Source of the DNA: Kutzneria sp044547355 | GTDB lineage: Bacteria > Actinomycetota > Actinomycetes > Mycobacteriales > Pseudonocardiaceae | DNA: 64,000 nucleotides | Direction: 5' to 3' | Assembly: GCF_044547355.1 (NCBI RefSeq) | Contig: NZ_JBIUAG010000019.1 | Location: 118,298 to 182,297 of the forward strand | In this document: in pieces, positions 44,016-53,729 of the stretch | Layout: each line of letters starts with the position of its first letter | Numbering within the stretch: the first letter of the stretch is position 1 | Made by a program: the position numbers and the translations under genes | The notes under the pieces: generated by a model | Database searches by the model: none | Seen by the model: the letters and a program-made list of their open reading frames with translations, nothing else | What the model was told of the DNA's origin: nothing

Positions 44016-46880
44016 TTGTCGGACGGATCGACCTGGTGGTTCGAGCTGCTGGGCGCGCTGCGCGCCAGCCGGGACGGCCAGGAGGTGGCGCTGGGGGCGC
44101 CCAAGCAGCGGGTCGTGTTCACGGTCCTGGTGCTGGGGCGCAACACAGTCGTGGGCCGGGACCAGATCATCGACGCGCTGTGGGGCGAGCAGGCCCCGAG
44201 CAGCGCGGTCAACGTCGTGCACACCTACGTGGCCGGCCTGCGCCGGGCCCTGGAGCCCAGCCGGGCCAGCCGGGCGCAGGGCGACCTGCTGCGCTCCTCC
44301 GGCGACGGCTACCGGCTCAGGCTGGACCCGTCGTGGGTGGACCTGGACGTGTTCGACTCCCGGACCACGGCTGCCGCCCGCCTGCGCGCCGCCGGCGACC
44401 TGGCCGGCGCCGCCGAGGAGTTGGACGCCGCCCTGCGGCTCTGCGGCGGTGACCCGCTGGGCGGGCTGCCCGGCCTGTTCGCCGAGGTGGAGCGCAGCCG
44501 GCTGGTGGAGCGGCGGCTGACCGTGATCGAGGAGCGCGCCGACATCCGCCTGGAGCTGGGCCGCGGCGCCGACGTGGTGGCCGAGCTGAGCCGGCTGGTC
44601 GCCGAGTACCCGCTGCGGGAACGCCTGTACGGCATGACCATGCGGGCCCTGTGCCAGACCGGCCGGCAGGCCGAGGCGCTGGCCGCCTACCGCACCGCCC
44701 GGCAGGTGCTGATCGACGAGCTGGGCGTGGAGCCGGGGCCGGAGTTGCAGCGCCTGCACCAGTCCGTGCTGGCCGGTGAGGACCTGTCGGGTCCCGAGCA
44801 GCAGCGGCCCCAGGTCGTGGTCACGGCGGCCGCGCCCGGGCAGCTGCCGCCCGACACCGCCACCTTCGTCGGCCGGCAGGACCTGCTGGCCCGGCTGGAC
44901 GCGCTGCGGGCGGAGACCCCCTCAGGTCTGGTCGTGGCGATCACCGGGCCGGCCGGCGTGGGCAAGACCGCGCTGGCCGTGCACTGGGCGCACCGGGTGC
45001 GGGCCGACTTCCCCGACGGGCAGCTGCACGTCGACCTGCACGGCTACGACCCGCAGCGGGACCCGTTGGACGCCAACGAGGTGCTGCGGCGCTTCCTGCG
45101 GGCGCTGGGCGTGGCCGCGGCCGAGGTGCCCTCGACCGTGGAGGAGCGCGCGGCGCTGTTCCGGACCATGGTCTCGGACCGTCGAATGATCATCATGTTG
45201 GACAACGCCCGCGGCTCCGACGAGCTGATGCCGCTGCTGGCCGGGTCCGGCTGCTGCGTGCTGGTGACCAGCCGGCGGCGGCTGGACGGGCTGGTCGCGC
45301 ACGCCGACGCCAAGCTGCTCGACGTCGACATGCTCAACGACGACGAGGCCGTGAACCTGCTCGGCCGCATCGCCGGCAGCGCGCGGCTGCGCGACGAACC
45401 GGCGCAGGTGGCGCGGCTGGCCTCGCTGTGCGACCGCCTGCCGCTGGCGCTGCGCATCGCCGCCGCGCGGCTGGCCGTCGCGCCGCGGCAACCCGTGGCG
45501 GCGCTGGTCTCCGAGCTCGACGACGAGCAGGGGCGGTTGGCCGCACTCGGGTTGGAGGGCGGCGCGAGTGCCGTGCGGTCGGCGTTCGACGCCTCGCGCC
45601 GTGCGCTGCCGCCGCTGCCCGCGCGGCTGCTGGCGCTCCTCGGCATGCACCCTGGGCACGACATCACCCCGCACATGGTCGCCGCGCTGGCCGAGGTGCG
45701 GCTGTGTGACGCCATGCGCGCGCTGGACTCGTTAGAGGCCGCGCACCTGCTCACGGTGGTTGAGCTCGGGCGGTACCTGCCGCACGACCTCGTACGCGCG
45801 TACTGCGTGACACTGGCCGGCGAGGAGCTCAGGGAGGACGAGCAGCGGGCCGTGGCCGGACGGATGCTCGACTACTACCTGTACTGCGCCGACCTGGCCG
45901 ACGGGCTGCTGCCGATCACCCGTGGCACCGTGGAGATCTCGCCGTCGTTCGTGCCGGCCGAGATCCCGGTCATCGACTCCGCCGCCAACGCCATGGCGTG
46001 GCTGGAGGCCGAGCGGGTCAACCTGCTGGCCGTGGCCGCCTACGCCGTCACGCACGACTGGCCCGTGCACGCGTGGCAGCTGCCGTACACGCTCAGCCGG
46101 CTGTGCTGGCTGCTGGCCGACAAGGACTCGTGGCTGGCCACGCACGAGGCCGCCACGCCCGTGGTGCGGCGGCTGAAGGATCCGTTGGCGCAGTTCGTCA
46201 CCCTGCACAACCTCGGCGTCGTGCTGACCCTGCACGAGCGCTACGACGAGGCCCTCGACGCGGAGCGGGAAGCGCTTTCCGTGAGCCGTCGGCAGGGGCA
46301 CGGCGAGTGGCAGGCCCGGGCGTACACCTCCATCGCCAACATCCTCCAGTCCACCGGCCGTGCGCACGAGGCCGAGGCCCAGTACCTGCGCGCGGCCGAG
46401 ATCAGCAAGCGCACCGGGGCCCAGTTCGCCGAGGCCAACAACCTGCACAACCTGGCCGTGCTGTACGCCGGGGAGCGCCGGCACACCGACGCCGTGCAGC
46501 AGGTCACCGCCGCGCTGGAGATCTACCGCGAGCTCGGCGACGCCGTCGGCGAGACCGCCGGGCTCAGCGACCTGGTGTCCTCCCTGCTCGCCCTCGACCA
46601 GGGGGAGGAGGCCCTCGCGGCGGCCAAGCGGTCGCTGGAGGTCGCCGTCGAGGCCAGCAGCGTCTACCACCAGGGCATCGCCCACGACCGCATCGCCCAG
46701 GCCCTGGACTTCCTCGGCGACCAGTCCGCGCTGCCCCACTGGCAGCGCTCCCTCTCCGTGCTGACCGATCTCGGCGCCCCCGAAGCCGACGGCGTCCGCG
46801 CCCGCCTGGCCCGCGCCCGCGTCACCATCCGCACCCCTGAACCCCCGCGAGTGCCGCTTGGCGTCACACCGAACTGCTGA
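44016..46880 (+). CDS. SARP/AfsR-type regulator: BTAD, NB-ARC and TPR domains (1)
   Basis: A 954-aa STAND regulator. An OmpR-like winged helix (about 8-95) and bacterial transcriptional activation domain BTAD (about 100-250, ending LGVEPGPELQRLHQ) come first. The NB-ARC ATPase follows with Walker A GPAGVGKTALA at about 311 and Walker B MIIMLDNA at about 390. TPR repeats occupy about 730-940. TTG 44016 is proposed because GGAGGG lies 5 bp upstream; GTG 43992 is an alternative. Such proteins activate antibiotic or developmental genes; AfsR is the best-studied relative. The final codons and stop lie inside the hairpin at 46842-46926. Confidence 0.92.
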   Translation: MSDGSTWWFELLGALRASRDGQEVALGAPKQRVVFTVLVLGRNTVVGRDQIIDALWGEQAPSSAVNVVHTYVAGLRRALEPSRASRAQGDLLRSSGDGYRLRLDPSWVDLDVFDSRTTAAARLRAAGDLAGAAEELDAALRLCGGDPLGGLPGLFAEVERSRLVERRLTVIEERADIRLELGRGADVVAELSRLVAEYPLRERLYGMTMRALCQTGRQAEALAAYRTARQVLIDELGVEPGPELQRLHQSVLAGEDLSGPEQQRPQVVVTAAAPGQLPPDTATFVGRQDLLARLDALRAETPSGLVVAITGPAGVGKTALAVHWAHRVRADFPDGQLHVDLHGYDPQRDPLDANEVLRRFLRALGVAAAEVPSTVEERAALFRTMVSDRRMIIMLDNARGSDELMPLLAGSGCCVLVTSRRRLDGLVAHADAKLLDVDMLNDDEAVNLLGRIAGSARLRDEPAQVARLASLCDRLPLALRIAAARLAVAPRQPVAALVSELDDEQGRLAALGLEGGASAVRSAFDASRRALPPLPARLLALLGMHPGHDITPHMVAALAEVRLCDAMRALDSLEAAHLLTVVELGRYLPHDLVRAYCVTLAGEELREDEQRAVAGRMLDYYLYCADLADGLLPITRGTVEISPSFVPAEIPVIDSAANAMAWLEAERVNLLAVAAYAVTHDWPVHAWQLPYTLSRLCWLLADKDSWLATHEAATPVVRRLKDPLAQFVTLHNLGVVLTLHERYDEALDAEREALSVSRRQGHGEWQARAYTSIANILQSTGRAHEAEAQYLRAAEISKRTGAQFAEANNLHNLAVLYAGERRHTDAVQQVTAALEIYRELGDAVGETAGLSDLVSSLLALDQGEEALAAAKRSLEVAVEASSVYHQGIAHDRIAQALDFLGDQSALPHWQRSLSVLTDLGAPEADGVRARLARARVTIRTPEPPRVPLGVTPNC

Positions 46881-46926
46881 AACGGCTTCAGCAGTTCGGT
46901 GTGACTGTGGGCGGGACTCGCGGGGG
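46842..46926. terminator. Extended hairpin overlapping the SARP stop codon
   Basis: Perfect inner arms of 19 bp (46863-46881 and 46887-46905, 5-nt loop) sit inside outer arms (46842-46857 and 46911-46926) matching at all but one position. The SARP stop TGA (46878-46880) lies within the stem. Read on the minus strand it aligns with the element at 30841-30896, including compensatory stem changes. Confidence 0.85.
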
Positions 46927-47058
46927 CTGAGGGCCTTACCTGGGGCCTTAGGCGTGGGGGAAGGCTCGGGTAAGGGATCGTGTGGGTGTTCGTCCGATGC
47001 CGGGCGGCGGGCCTCAGGACGACCTTGCTCCTTGTCGGAAACCGATGAGGAGGAAGCG

Positions 47059-47238
47059 ATGTTGGAGTACAGCACCCCGGAGTCGATCCGGGCCGAGGTC
47101 GAGTACCGGCAGGCGCGGGCCCGCGAGCTGGCCCAGCCCCTGTCGGCCAAGGAGTCGCCGACCTGGCTGTCGCGGCTGTTCCACCGCGACGACGACCGTG
47201 ACCAGTACGACGGGAAAGCCCACCACCGAGCCGCCTGA
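47059..47238 (+). CDS. Small hydrophilic protein of 59 aa
   Basis: The ATG at 47059 has a strong GAGGAGGA site 5 bp upstream. The product is charged and probably alpha-helical at the N-terminus (SIRAEVEYRQARARELA), with a Trp/Leu-rich middle (PTWLSRLFHRDDD). It ends 12 bp before the LAL regulator gene and would be cotranscribed. No family recognised. The good ribosome site and codon use favour a real gene. Confidence 0.6.
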   Translation: MLEYSTPESIRAEVEYRQARARELAQPLSAKESPTWLSRLFHRDDDRDQYDGKAHHRAA

Positions 47239-47249
47239 GGTGTGCGAAT

Positions 47250-50177
47250 ATGCCCACCGTGCCGCGTCTGGGATCGGGGATTCCGCTGGTGGCACGCAGC
47301 GCCGAGATCGGCCGGCTGCGTGCCGCCCTGGCGCGCGCCGACCAGGGCGGGGCCGCGGCCGTGCTGGTGTCGGGGGACGCCGGCGTGGGCAAGACGCGGC
47401 TGGTGACCGACCTGGCCGCGACCGCCGAGCGGGCCGGCGCGCTGGTCCTGACCGGGCGGTGCGTGGGCTCCGGGGCGGGCCTGCCTTACCTGCCCTTCGC
47501 CGACGTGCTGGCGCAGCTGCGCGGCGACCACCCCGACGCCCTGCACAGCCGGCCGGCGCTGGCCAGGCTGCTGCCCGACCTGGCCGTCCGGCCGCCGAGC
47601 CGTGAGGACGACGCGGAGCTGGGGCAGCTCCAGCTGTTCGACGCCGTGCACAGCCTGCTGGCCGAGCTGGCCGCCGACCGGACGGTGCTGCTGACGATCG
47701 AGGACGTGCACTGGGCCGACTCGTCCTCGCGGAACCTGTTGACCTTCCTGCTGTCCCGGCTGAGCACCCAGCGGCTGCTCGTCGCCGTCACGTATCGCGC
47801 CGACGAGCTGCACCGGAGGCACCCGCTGCGGCCGGTGCTGGCCGAGCTGGTGCGCCTGTCCGCAGTGGAACGGCTGGATCTCGCGCCGTTCAGCCCCGAG
47901 GACGCCACCCTGTTCGTGCGCTCGCTGGCCGACGACGACCTCACCGACGCGCAGGTCCTGCGCATCGCGCAACGCTCCGAGGGCAACGCCTTCTACGCCG
48001 AGGAGCTGGTGGCCAGCGCCGCCGACTGCGATCCCGGCGTGCCGACGGCGCTGGCGGATGTGCTGCTGGCCCGGATCGAACGCCTCAGCCCGCAGGCGCA
48101 ACAGGTGCTGCGCGCCGCCTCGGCCGGCGGCCGTCGCGTCCGCTACGCGCGGCTGCACGAGGTCGCCGCAATGGCCCCGCCGGAGCTGGAGGACGCGCTG
48201 CGGGAAGCCGTGCAGCACAACGTGTTGCAGGCCATCGATGCCGACGAGCACTACGCGTTCCGGCACGCCCTGCTGCGCGAGGCGATCTACACCGACCTGC
48301 TGCCGGGGGAACGGGTCCGGCTGCACGCGGCGTACGCCAAGCTGATCGCCTCCGAGCCGGGAATCCGTGGCAACGCGGCGAAACTGGCGTACCACAGCAT
48401 GGAAAGCCATGCCCTGCCCCAGGCTCTGGAGGCCTCCGTGCAGGCCGCGCGGGAGGCCGACGAGGCCGGCGCGCCGAGCGAGGCCCTGCACTACGCCGAG
48501 CAGGCCATGAAGATCTGGCCCGCCGTGCCCGACCCCGAGGCCCACGCCGGCGTGACCGAGGAGAAGCTGACCAAGCTGGCCAGCATGTTCGCCATCAGCG
48601 CCGGCGAGCTGGAGCGGGGCATCGCCTTCGCCCGTCAGACCGTGCGGGTGGCCGTGGGCGAGGAGAAGATCGAGGCCCTGCGCCGGCTGGCCATGGCACT
48701 GGCCAATTTGGACGGTCGCGAGCACGAGGCCGGCGAGGTCGCCGACCAGGCCTGGCAGCTGGTCAAGGACCGGCCCGACTCGGTGGTCAAGGCCTGGGTG
48801 CTGGCCGTTCGGGCCCGAATGATGCGGACCACCTGCGTGCCCGAGGCCCGCGAGGCGGCCGAAGAGGCCGTGCGGACCGCCATGCACACCGGTTCGCGCA
48901 GCGCCGAGGCCGACGCGCTGATCACCATCGCCGTGATGGACGAGAAGGACGGCCTCGTCGACGACGCCTGCTCCCGGCTGCTCATCGCCCGGGACCGCGC
49001 CATCGAGGCCGGCGCCCTGAATGTGGAGCTGCGGGCCTGGTACAACCTCGGCGTCAACCGCTACGAGCAGGGTCTGATCGGCGAGGCCGTGAAGGTCTTC
49101 TCCGAGGGCGTTCGCCGCTCCGAGCAGAACGGACTGTCCTGGGGCCCTTCGGGTTTCCAGCTCCGGGCGCTGCTGGCGACCACCCGCTTCGTGGCCGGCG
49201 ACTGGGCCGGCAGCGCCGAGGCCGCGCGGCTGCCCGGCGATCCCGTGGCCAGCATCGGCGCCGCCATCGTCGCTGCCTCCGGTCTGGCCACCGAGGTCGC
49301 CGCCGGCCGCCTCGACCATGCAGAGCAGCTGCTGCAACGGCTTCGTCCCGAATGGCGGCGTGATTACCAGCTGCCTGTGCACTGCACGGCCGCTACCGTC
49401 GAACTCCACGCGTGGCGGGGCCGTCCCGACCTCGCCCTGGCCGCCGCCGAGGACGGCATCGACACCTTGGAGTCCATCGAGGCCGGGTTCACCGGCGAGA
49501 TCCGTATCGGCGCCCTGGGCGTCTCCGCTGCTGCCGACGTCGCCCGGGGCGCTCGTCGCCGTCGCGACACCGACGCCGAGGCCGCTGCCCTCGACACCGC
49601 CCGGCGCTTGGCCGAACTGGGCCGGGCCGCCGCCAACGGCACGCCCCGCAGCGGAAAGCTCGGTCCCGAAGGTGTGGCCTGGCAGGCCCGGCTGGCCGCC
49701 GAGGTCACCCGCCTCGACGACGGCACCGGCGATCCCGCCGCCTGGCGGCACGTCGTCGACGCCTTCGGCTATGGCCATGGCTACGAACGCGCCCTCGCCC
49801 GTTGGCGGCTCGCCGCCGCCCTCCTCGCCGACGACGACAAAGACGGCGCCGCCCAACAACTCCGCCTCGCCGCCGAGTCCGCCGACCGCCTCGGCGCCGT
49901 CCCCCTCAGCACCGCCGTCACCGACCTCGCCCGCCGTGGCCGCATCCAACTCGGCGACGCCGTCCCCCGCGACACCGTCGACCTCCTCACCCCTCGCGAA
50001 CGCACCGTGCTCGCCCTCGTCGCCATGGGCCGCACCAACCGCGAGGTCGGCGAGGAGCTCTACATCAGCGAGAAGACCGTCAGCGTCCACCTTTCCCGCA
50101 TCATGGCCAAACTGGGCGCCAGCCGCCGCGCCGAAGCCGTCGCCGCCGCCTACGACCGCGGCCTCCTGGAGTCCTGA
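47250..50177 (+). CDS. LAL-type LuxR regulator with AAA ATPase domain
   Basis: A 975-aa regulator of the large ATP-binding LuxR (LAL/MalT-like) class. Walker A GDAGVGKTRL lies at about 44-53, with Walker B LLTIEDVHWADSS near 150. A long TPR-like helical middle follows. The C-terminal LuxR HTH (about 910-970) reads LLTPRERTVLALVAMGRTNR, with EKTVSVHLSRIMAKLG. LAL proteins typically control polyketide gene clusters or sugar use. The ATG at 47250 lies 12 bp after the 59-aa gene; GAGG is nearby. MacB-like ABC genes follow after 155 bp. Confidence 0.92.
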   Translation: MPTVPRLGSGIPLVARSAEIGRLRAALARADQGGAAAVLVSGDAGVGKTRLVTDLAATAERAGALVLTGRCVGSGAGLPYLPFADVLAQLRGDHPDALHSRPALARLLPDLAVRPPSREDDAELGQLQLFDAVHSLLAELAADRTVLLTIEDVHWADSSSRNLLTFLLSRLSTQRLLVAVTYRADELHRRHPLRPVLAELVRLSAVERLDLAPFSPEDATLFVRSLADDDLTDAQVLRIAQRSEGNAFYAEELVASAADCDPGVPTALADVLLARIERLSPQAQQVLRAASAGGRRVRYARLHEVAAMAPPELEDALREAVQHNVLQAIDADEHYAFRHALLREAIYTDLLPGERVRLHAAYAKLIASEPGIRGNAAKLAYHSMESHALPQALEASVQAAREADEAGAPSEALHYAEQAMKIWPAVPDPEAHAGVTEEKLTKLASMFAISAGELERGIAFARQTVRVAVGEEKIEALRRLAMALANLDGREHEAGEVADQAWQLVKDRPDSVVKAWVLAVRARMMRTTCVPEAREAAEEAVRTAMHTGSRSAEADALITIAVMDEKDGLVDDACSRLLIARDRAIEAGALNVELRAWYNLGVNRYEQGLIGEAVKVFSEGVRRSEQNGLSWGPSGFQLRALLATTRFVAGDWAGSAEAARLPGDPVASIGAAIVAASGLATEVAAGRLDHAEQLLQRLRPEWRRDYQLPVHCTAATVELHAWRGRPDLALAAAEDGIDTLESIEAGFTGEIRIGALGVSAAADVARGARRRRDTDAEAAALDTARRLAELGRAAANGTPRSGKLGPEGVAWQARLAAEVTRLDDGTGDPAAWRHVVDAFGYGHGYERALARWRLAAALLADDDKDGAAQQLRLAAESADRLGAVPLSTAVTDLARRGRIQLGDAVPRDTVDLLTPRERTVLALVAMGRTNREVGEELYISEKTVSVHLSRIMAKLGASRRAEAVAAAYDRGLLES

Positions 50178-50221
50178 CGCCCCCGACGTGCGGGTGGTCC
50201 GGGGGTTGTACGCCTGGGGGA

Positions 50222-50303
50222 TGACGGGGGTCAGCCCTGGGGACGATGTGGTTTCCCGCCTGCGAGCCGATGTTGACCGACCCCGGGCGACCATAGGTTC
50301 TGC
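50222..50303 (+). promoter_or_regulatory. Candidate promoter/operator of ABC exporter genes
   Basis: TTGACC (50274-50279) followed after 15 bp by TAGGTT (50295-50300) is a plausible -35/-10 pair. The short inverted repeat TGAC-GGGG-GTCA at 50222-50233 upstream could bind a dimeric regulator such as the preceding LuxR protein or a NarL-type factor. A strong GAGGAGCG precedes the ATG at 50332. Confidence 0.35.
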
Positions 50304-50331
50304 CTCATCGAATTCCAGGTGAGGAGCGACA

Positions 50332-51084
50332 ATGTCTGCTGTGGCGTCGGACGTCGGGCTGCGTACCGCGGTCCAGGCCCGGGAGCTGGTGAAGGTCTAC
50401 GGCCGGGGCGACACGGCGGTGCGGGCCCTGGACGGGGTGAGCGTGGCGTTCGCGGCGGGGCGGTTCACGGCGATCATGGGGCCGTCGGGCTCGGGCAAGT
50501 CGACGCTGATGCACTGCCTGGCCGGCCTGGACTCGGTGGACCACGGGCAGGTCTACATCGGACAGACGGACATCACGAAGCTGTCGGACCGGGATCTGAC
50601 GCGGTTGCGGCGGGACCGGGTGGGCTTCGTGTTCCAGTCGTTCAACCTGCTGCCGACGTTGACGGCGGAGCAGAACATCCTGCTGGGCCTGGAACTGGCC
50701 GGCCGCAAGCCGGACAAGGCGTGGTACGACACGATCGTCGACACGGTGGGCCTGCGCCAGCGCCTGACCCACAAGCCCAGTGAGCTCTCGGGCGGCCAGC
50801 AGCAGCGGGTGGCCTGCGCCCGGGCCCTGGTGGCCCGGCCGGAGGTGGTCTTCGCGGACGAGCCGACGGGCAACCTGGACTCCCGCTCGGGCGCGGAGGT
50901 GCTGGACTTCCTGCGCATGTCGGTGCGCAAGCTGGGCCAGACGGTGATCATGGTGACGCACGACCCGGTGGCCGCCTCCTACGCCGACCGCGTGGTGCTG
51001 CTCGCCGACGGCCGGCTCGCCGGCGAGATCAACCAGCCCACCGCCGACTCCGTGCTGTCGGCCCTCAAGCACCTGGGAGCGTGA
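50332..51084 (+). CDS. MacB/LolD-type ABC transporter ATP-binding protein
   Basis: A 250-aa ATPase. Walker A GPSGSGKST lies at 50-58, the Q-loop is in VFQSFNLLPTLTA, the signature is LSGGQQQRVACARAL and Walker B is VVFADEPTGNLD. The residues around the signature and the DEPTGNLD motif fit the MacB/LolD/FtsE group that works with FtsX-fold permeases. The stop overlaps the permease ATG by one base (TGATG). Together they form an exporter, possibly for a peptide, lipid or antibiotic, or a mechanotransmission complex. Confidence 0.94.
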   Translation: MSAVASDVGLRTAVQARELVKVYGRGDTAVRALDGVSVAFAAGRFTAIMGPSGSGKSTLMHCLAGLDSVDHGQVYIGQTDITKLSDRDLTRLRRDRVGFVFQSFNLLPTLTAEQNILLGLELAGRKPDKAWYDTIVDTVGLRQRLTHKPSELSGGQQQRVACARALVARPEVVFADEPTGNLDSRSGAEVLDFLRMSVRKLGQTVIMVTHDPVAASYADRVVLLADGRLAGEINQPTADSVLSALKHLGA

Positions 51085-53612
51085 TGTTCCGGGCCACGCT
51101 CGCGGGACTGCGCGCCCGCACGGCCAGGATGGTGCTGTCCTCGATAGCGATCATCCTCGGCGTCGCCTTCGTCAGCGGCACGCTGATCCTGGGCAACGCC
51201 CTCAACGACCAGGTGCACGACGAGCTGGCCCGCCAGACCAAGGGCGTCGACGCGGTGGTCGCGGTCAACAGTGACAACGGGAACCCCGCCGGCGGCGCCG
51301 AGACGAAGCTGACCCAGGACAACGTCGAGGCGATCCGCAAGATCCCGGGTGTCGCCGGCGCGGACGGCCGCGGGGGCACGAGCCTGCCGCTGCTCAAGGC
51401 GAACGGCAAGGCGGTGTCGGCCTTCGTCTCCACCATCGAGAGCACGCCGCAGCTGCGCGAGTTCGACCTGGAGTCGGGGCAGTTTCCCAAGGCGGACAAC
51501 GAGATCGCGCTGGACGTGCGCACGGCCAAGACCACCGGCATCGGCGTCGGCCAGAAGGTGTCGGTGCTGGCCGACGGCGACAAGGCGGTGCCGCTGACCG
51601 TGGTCGGCACCTACAGCCAGGGCGCAAACACGCTCTCGCTGACCGACTACCAGGTGCTGCTCACGACGACCGGTATGCAGGCGCTGAGCAAGGATTCCGG
51701 CATCTACCAGATCGTGGTGGCCGCGGCCCCGGGCGTGAGCCAGCAGCAGCTGGTCGACCGGATCACGGCCCAGCTGGGCAAGTCCTACTCGGCGCGCACC
51801 GGCGACGACTTCACCCAGGAGACGCTCACCCACGCGGCCCGGGGCTCGGGCGGCCTGACCCAGATCATGCTGATCTTCGCCCTGATCTCGCTGGTGGTCG
51901 CGGCGATGGTCATCTACAACACGTTCACCATCCTGATCGCCCAGCGCACCCGGGAGCTGGCGCTGCTGCGCTGCCTCGGCGCGGACCGCAAGCAGGTGTT
52001 CGGCAGCGTGCTGCTGGAGGCCCTGGTGATGGGCCTCGTGGCCTCGGTGGTCGGCCTCGGCGCCGGCATCGGCCTGGCCGCCCTGCTGGAGAAGGGGGTC
52101 AGCCTGGCCAGCGGCGGTCTGACCGCTCCGGTCAGCCTCCCGCTGTCGGCCACGGTGGTGATCGCCGCGTTCGCCATCGGCATCGTGGTCACGGTGGCGT
52201 CGGCGGCCCTGCCGGCGCTGCGGGCGACCAAGGTGGCCCCGCTGGCCGCCCTGCGCAGCCAGCCGGACAGCCACGACGAGGTCCGCCGCACCGGCGTGCT
52301 GCGCACCGTCAGCGCCGCGGTGCTGGTCCTCGGTGGAATCGGCCTTATCGTGCTGGGCATGGGCCTGAGCCAGATGTCGGCGATGCTGGTCGTCGGCGGC
52401 GGCACGATGGTGACGCTGCTGGGCGTGATCGTGCTGGGCCCGCTGATCGTGGGCCCCGTCAACAAGGTGCTCGGCGCCATCCCGGCGCTGCTGTTCGGCG
52501 TGCCGGCCAAGCTGGCCACGGTCAACGCCGGCCGCAACCCGCGGCGCACCGCCGCCACCACGGCCGCGCTGGTCATCGGCGTGACCATCGTGACGATGGT
52601 GACCGTGGTCGCCACCAGCGGCAAGCAGGCAGCCAGCGCCGAGGTCGACCAGCGCTTCCCGGCCGACTTCGTCGTGACGTCCTCGGTGTACGACCACCCG
52701 CTGCCGGCCACGCTGCCCGGCCAGCTGCGCGCGGTGTCCCAGATCCAGCAGGTCGCGCCCAGCGCGGAGACCGTGATGACCATCGGCCAGTCCGGCGACC
52801 AGGAGGTCATGGGCGTCGACAAGTCGGCCGTCGGCACCATGGTCAACCCGAAGCTGGTCAGCGGCGACCTGGGCCAGCTCGGCCCGGGCACGGTGGCGCT
52901 GAACAAGTCGGCGGTCGGCGGGGCCAAGCTGGGCGACCAGCTGCTGGTCAACACGCCCGACGGCGGCAAGATGCTCAAGCTCGTCGCGGTCTACGACTCG
53001 CAGAACCTGGACGACGCCCTGGTCACGCTGGACACCTTCGCGGCGATCGCGCCCAAGGTCATCGGCTACAACCAGGTGATGGTCAAGACCAGGCCGGGCG
53101 TGTCGCCGAGCGACGGCCAGGCGGTGATGGACCAGGCGACCGCGACCGTGGCGGTGGCCAAGGTCAGCAGCGCGGCCGCGACCAAGGAGCAGCTCAACAC
53201 CCAGGTCGACAACCTGCTGGCGCTGATGTGGGCGCTGATCGGGCTGGCCGTGGTGATCGCCCTGTTCGGCATCGCCAACACGCTGGGCCTGTCGGTGCTG
53301 GAGCGCACCCGGGAGTCGGCGCTGCTGCGGGCGCTGGGCCTGACCCGGGGCCAGCTGCGGCTGATGCTGGTGATCGAGTCGGTGCTGATGGGCGTGATGG
53401 GCGCGCTGATCGGCGTGGTGATGGGCGGCGCGTTCGCCTGGGTGCTGACCAAGGCGATCTCCACCCCGGATCTCCAGCTGGGTCTGGTGATCCCGGGCGG
53501 CCAGCTGGGCGTGCTGCTGGTGGCGGCGGTCCTGGCCGCGGTGCTGGCGGCCCTGATGCCGGCCCGCCGCGCAGCCCGCACCTCGATCGTCGCCGGCATG
53601 GCCGAGGCCTAG
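51084..53612 (+). CDS. FtsX-fold ABC transporter permease
   Basis: An 842-aa permease with duplicated FtsX domains. The first has ISLVVAAMVIYNTFTILI and QRTRELALLRCLGADRKQVF, the second GLAVVIALFGIANTLGLSVL and ERTRESALLRALGLTRGQ; both have the conserved R-E-x-ALLR-LG coupling motif. A MacB_PCD-like extracellular domain follows TM1 (about 40-240) and another is about 500-690. ATG 51084 is used because of the TGATG overlap with the ATPase gene. A terminator hairpin lies 24 bp beyond the stop. Confidence 0.93.
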   Translation: MFRATLAGLRARTARMVLSSIAIILGVAFVSGTLILGNALNDQVHDELARQTKGVDAVVAVNSDNGNPAGGAETKLTQDNVEAIRKIPGVAGADGRGGTSLPLLKANGKAVSAFVSTIESTPQLREFDLESGQFPKADNEIALDVRTAKTTGIGVGQKVSVLADGDKAVPLTVVGTYSQGANTLSLTDYQVLLTTTGMQALSKDSGIYQIVVAAAPGVSQQQLVDRITAQLGKSYSARTGDDFTQETLTHAARGSGGLTQIMLIFALISLVVAAMVIYNTFTILIAQRTRELALLRCLGADRKQVFGSVLLEALVMGLVASVVGLGAGIGLAALLEKGVSLASGGLTAPVSLPLSATVVIAAFAIGIVVTVASAALPALRATKVAPLAALRSQPDSHDEVRRTGVLRTVSAAVLVLGGIGLIVLGMGLSQMSAMLVVGGGTMVTLLGVIVLGPLIVGPVNKVLGAIPALLFGVPAKLATVNAGRNPRRTAATTAALVIGVTIVTMVTVVATSGKQAASAEVDQRFPADFVVTSSVYDHPLPATLPGQLRAVSQIQQVAPSAETVMTIGQSGDQEVMGVDKSAVGTMVNPKLVSGDLGQLGPGTVALNKSAVGGAKLGDQLLVNTPDGGKMLKLVAVYDSQNLDDALVTLDTFAAIAPKVIGYNQVMVKTRPGVSPSDGQAVMDQATATVAVAKVSSAAATKEQLNTQVDNLLALMWALIGLAVVIALFGIANTLGLSVLERTRESALLRALGLTRGQLRLMLVIESVLMGVMGALIGVVMGGAFAWVLTKAISTPDLQLGLVIPGGQLGVLLVAAVLAAVLAALMPARRAARTSIVAGMAEA

Positions 53613-53635
53613 AGCAAGCCATTTCCCCAACCGGG

Positions 53636-53664
53636 TGACGCTCGTCCGTCGGGGACGAGCGTCA
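53636..53664 (+). terminator. Terminator after ABC exporter genes
   Basis: Perfect 12-bp arms TGACGCTCGTCC (53636-53647) and complement (53653-53664) with a 5-nt loop, followed by TTCGTGT. It separates the exporter operon from the second SARP gene. Confidence 0.7.
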
Positions 53665-53729
53665 TTCGTGTATCCAGGAACCGGGGGATGCGCTCCTGTC
53701 TCCCAGGTGGCGGAGGTCCTGGGGGACAC

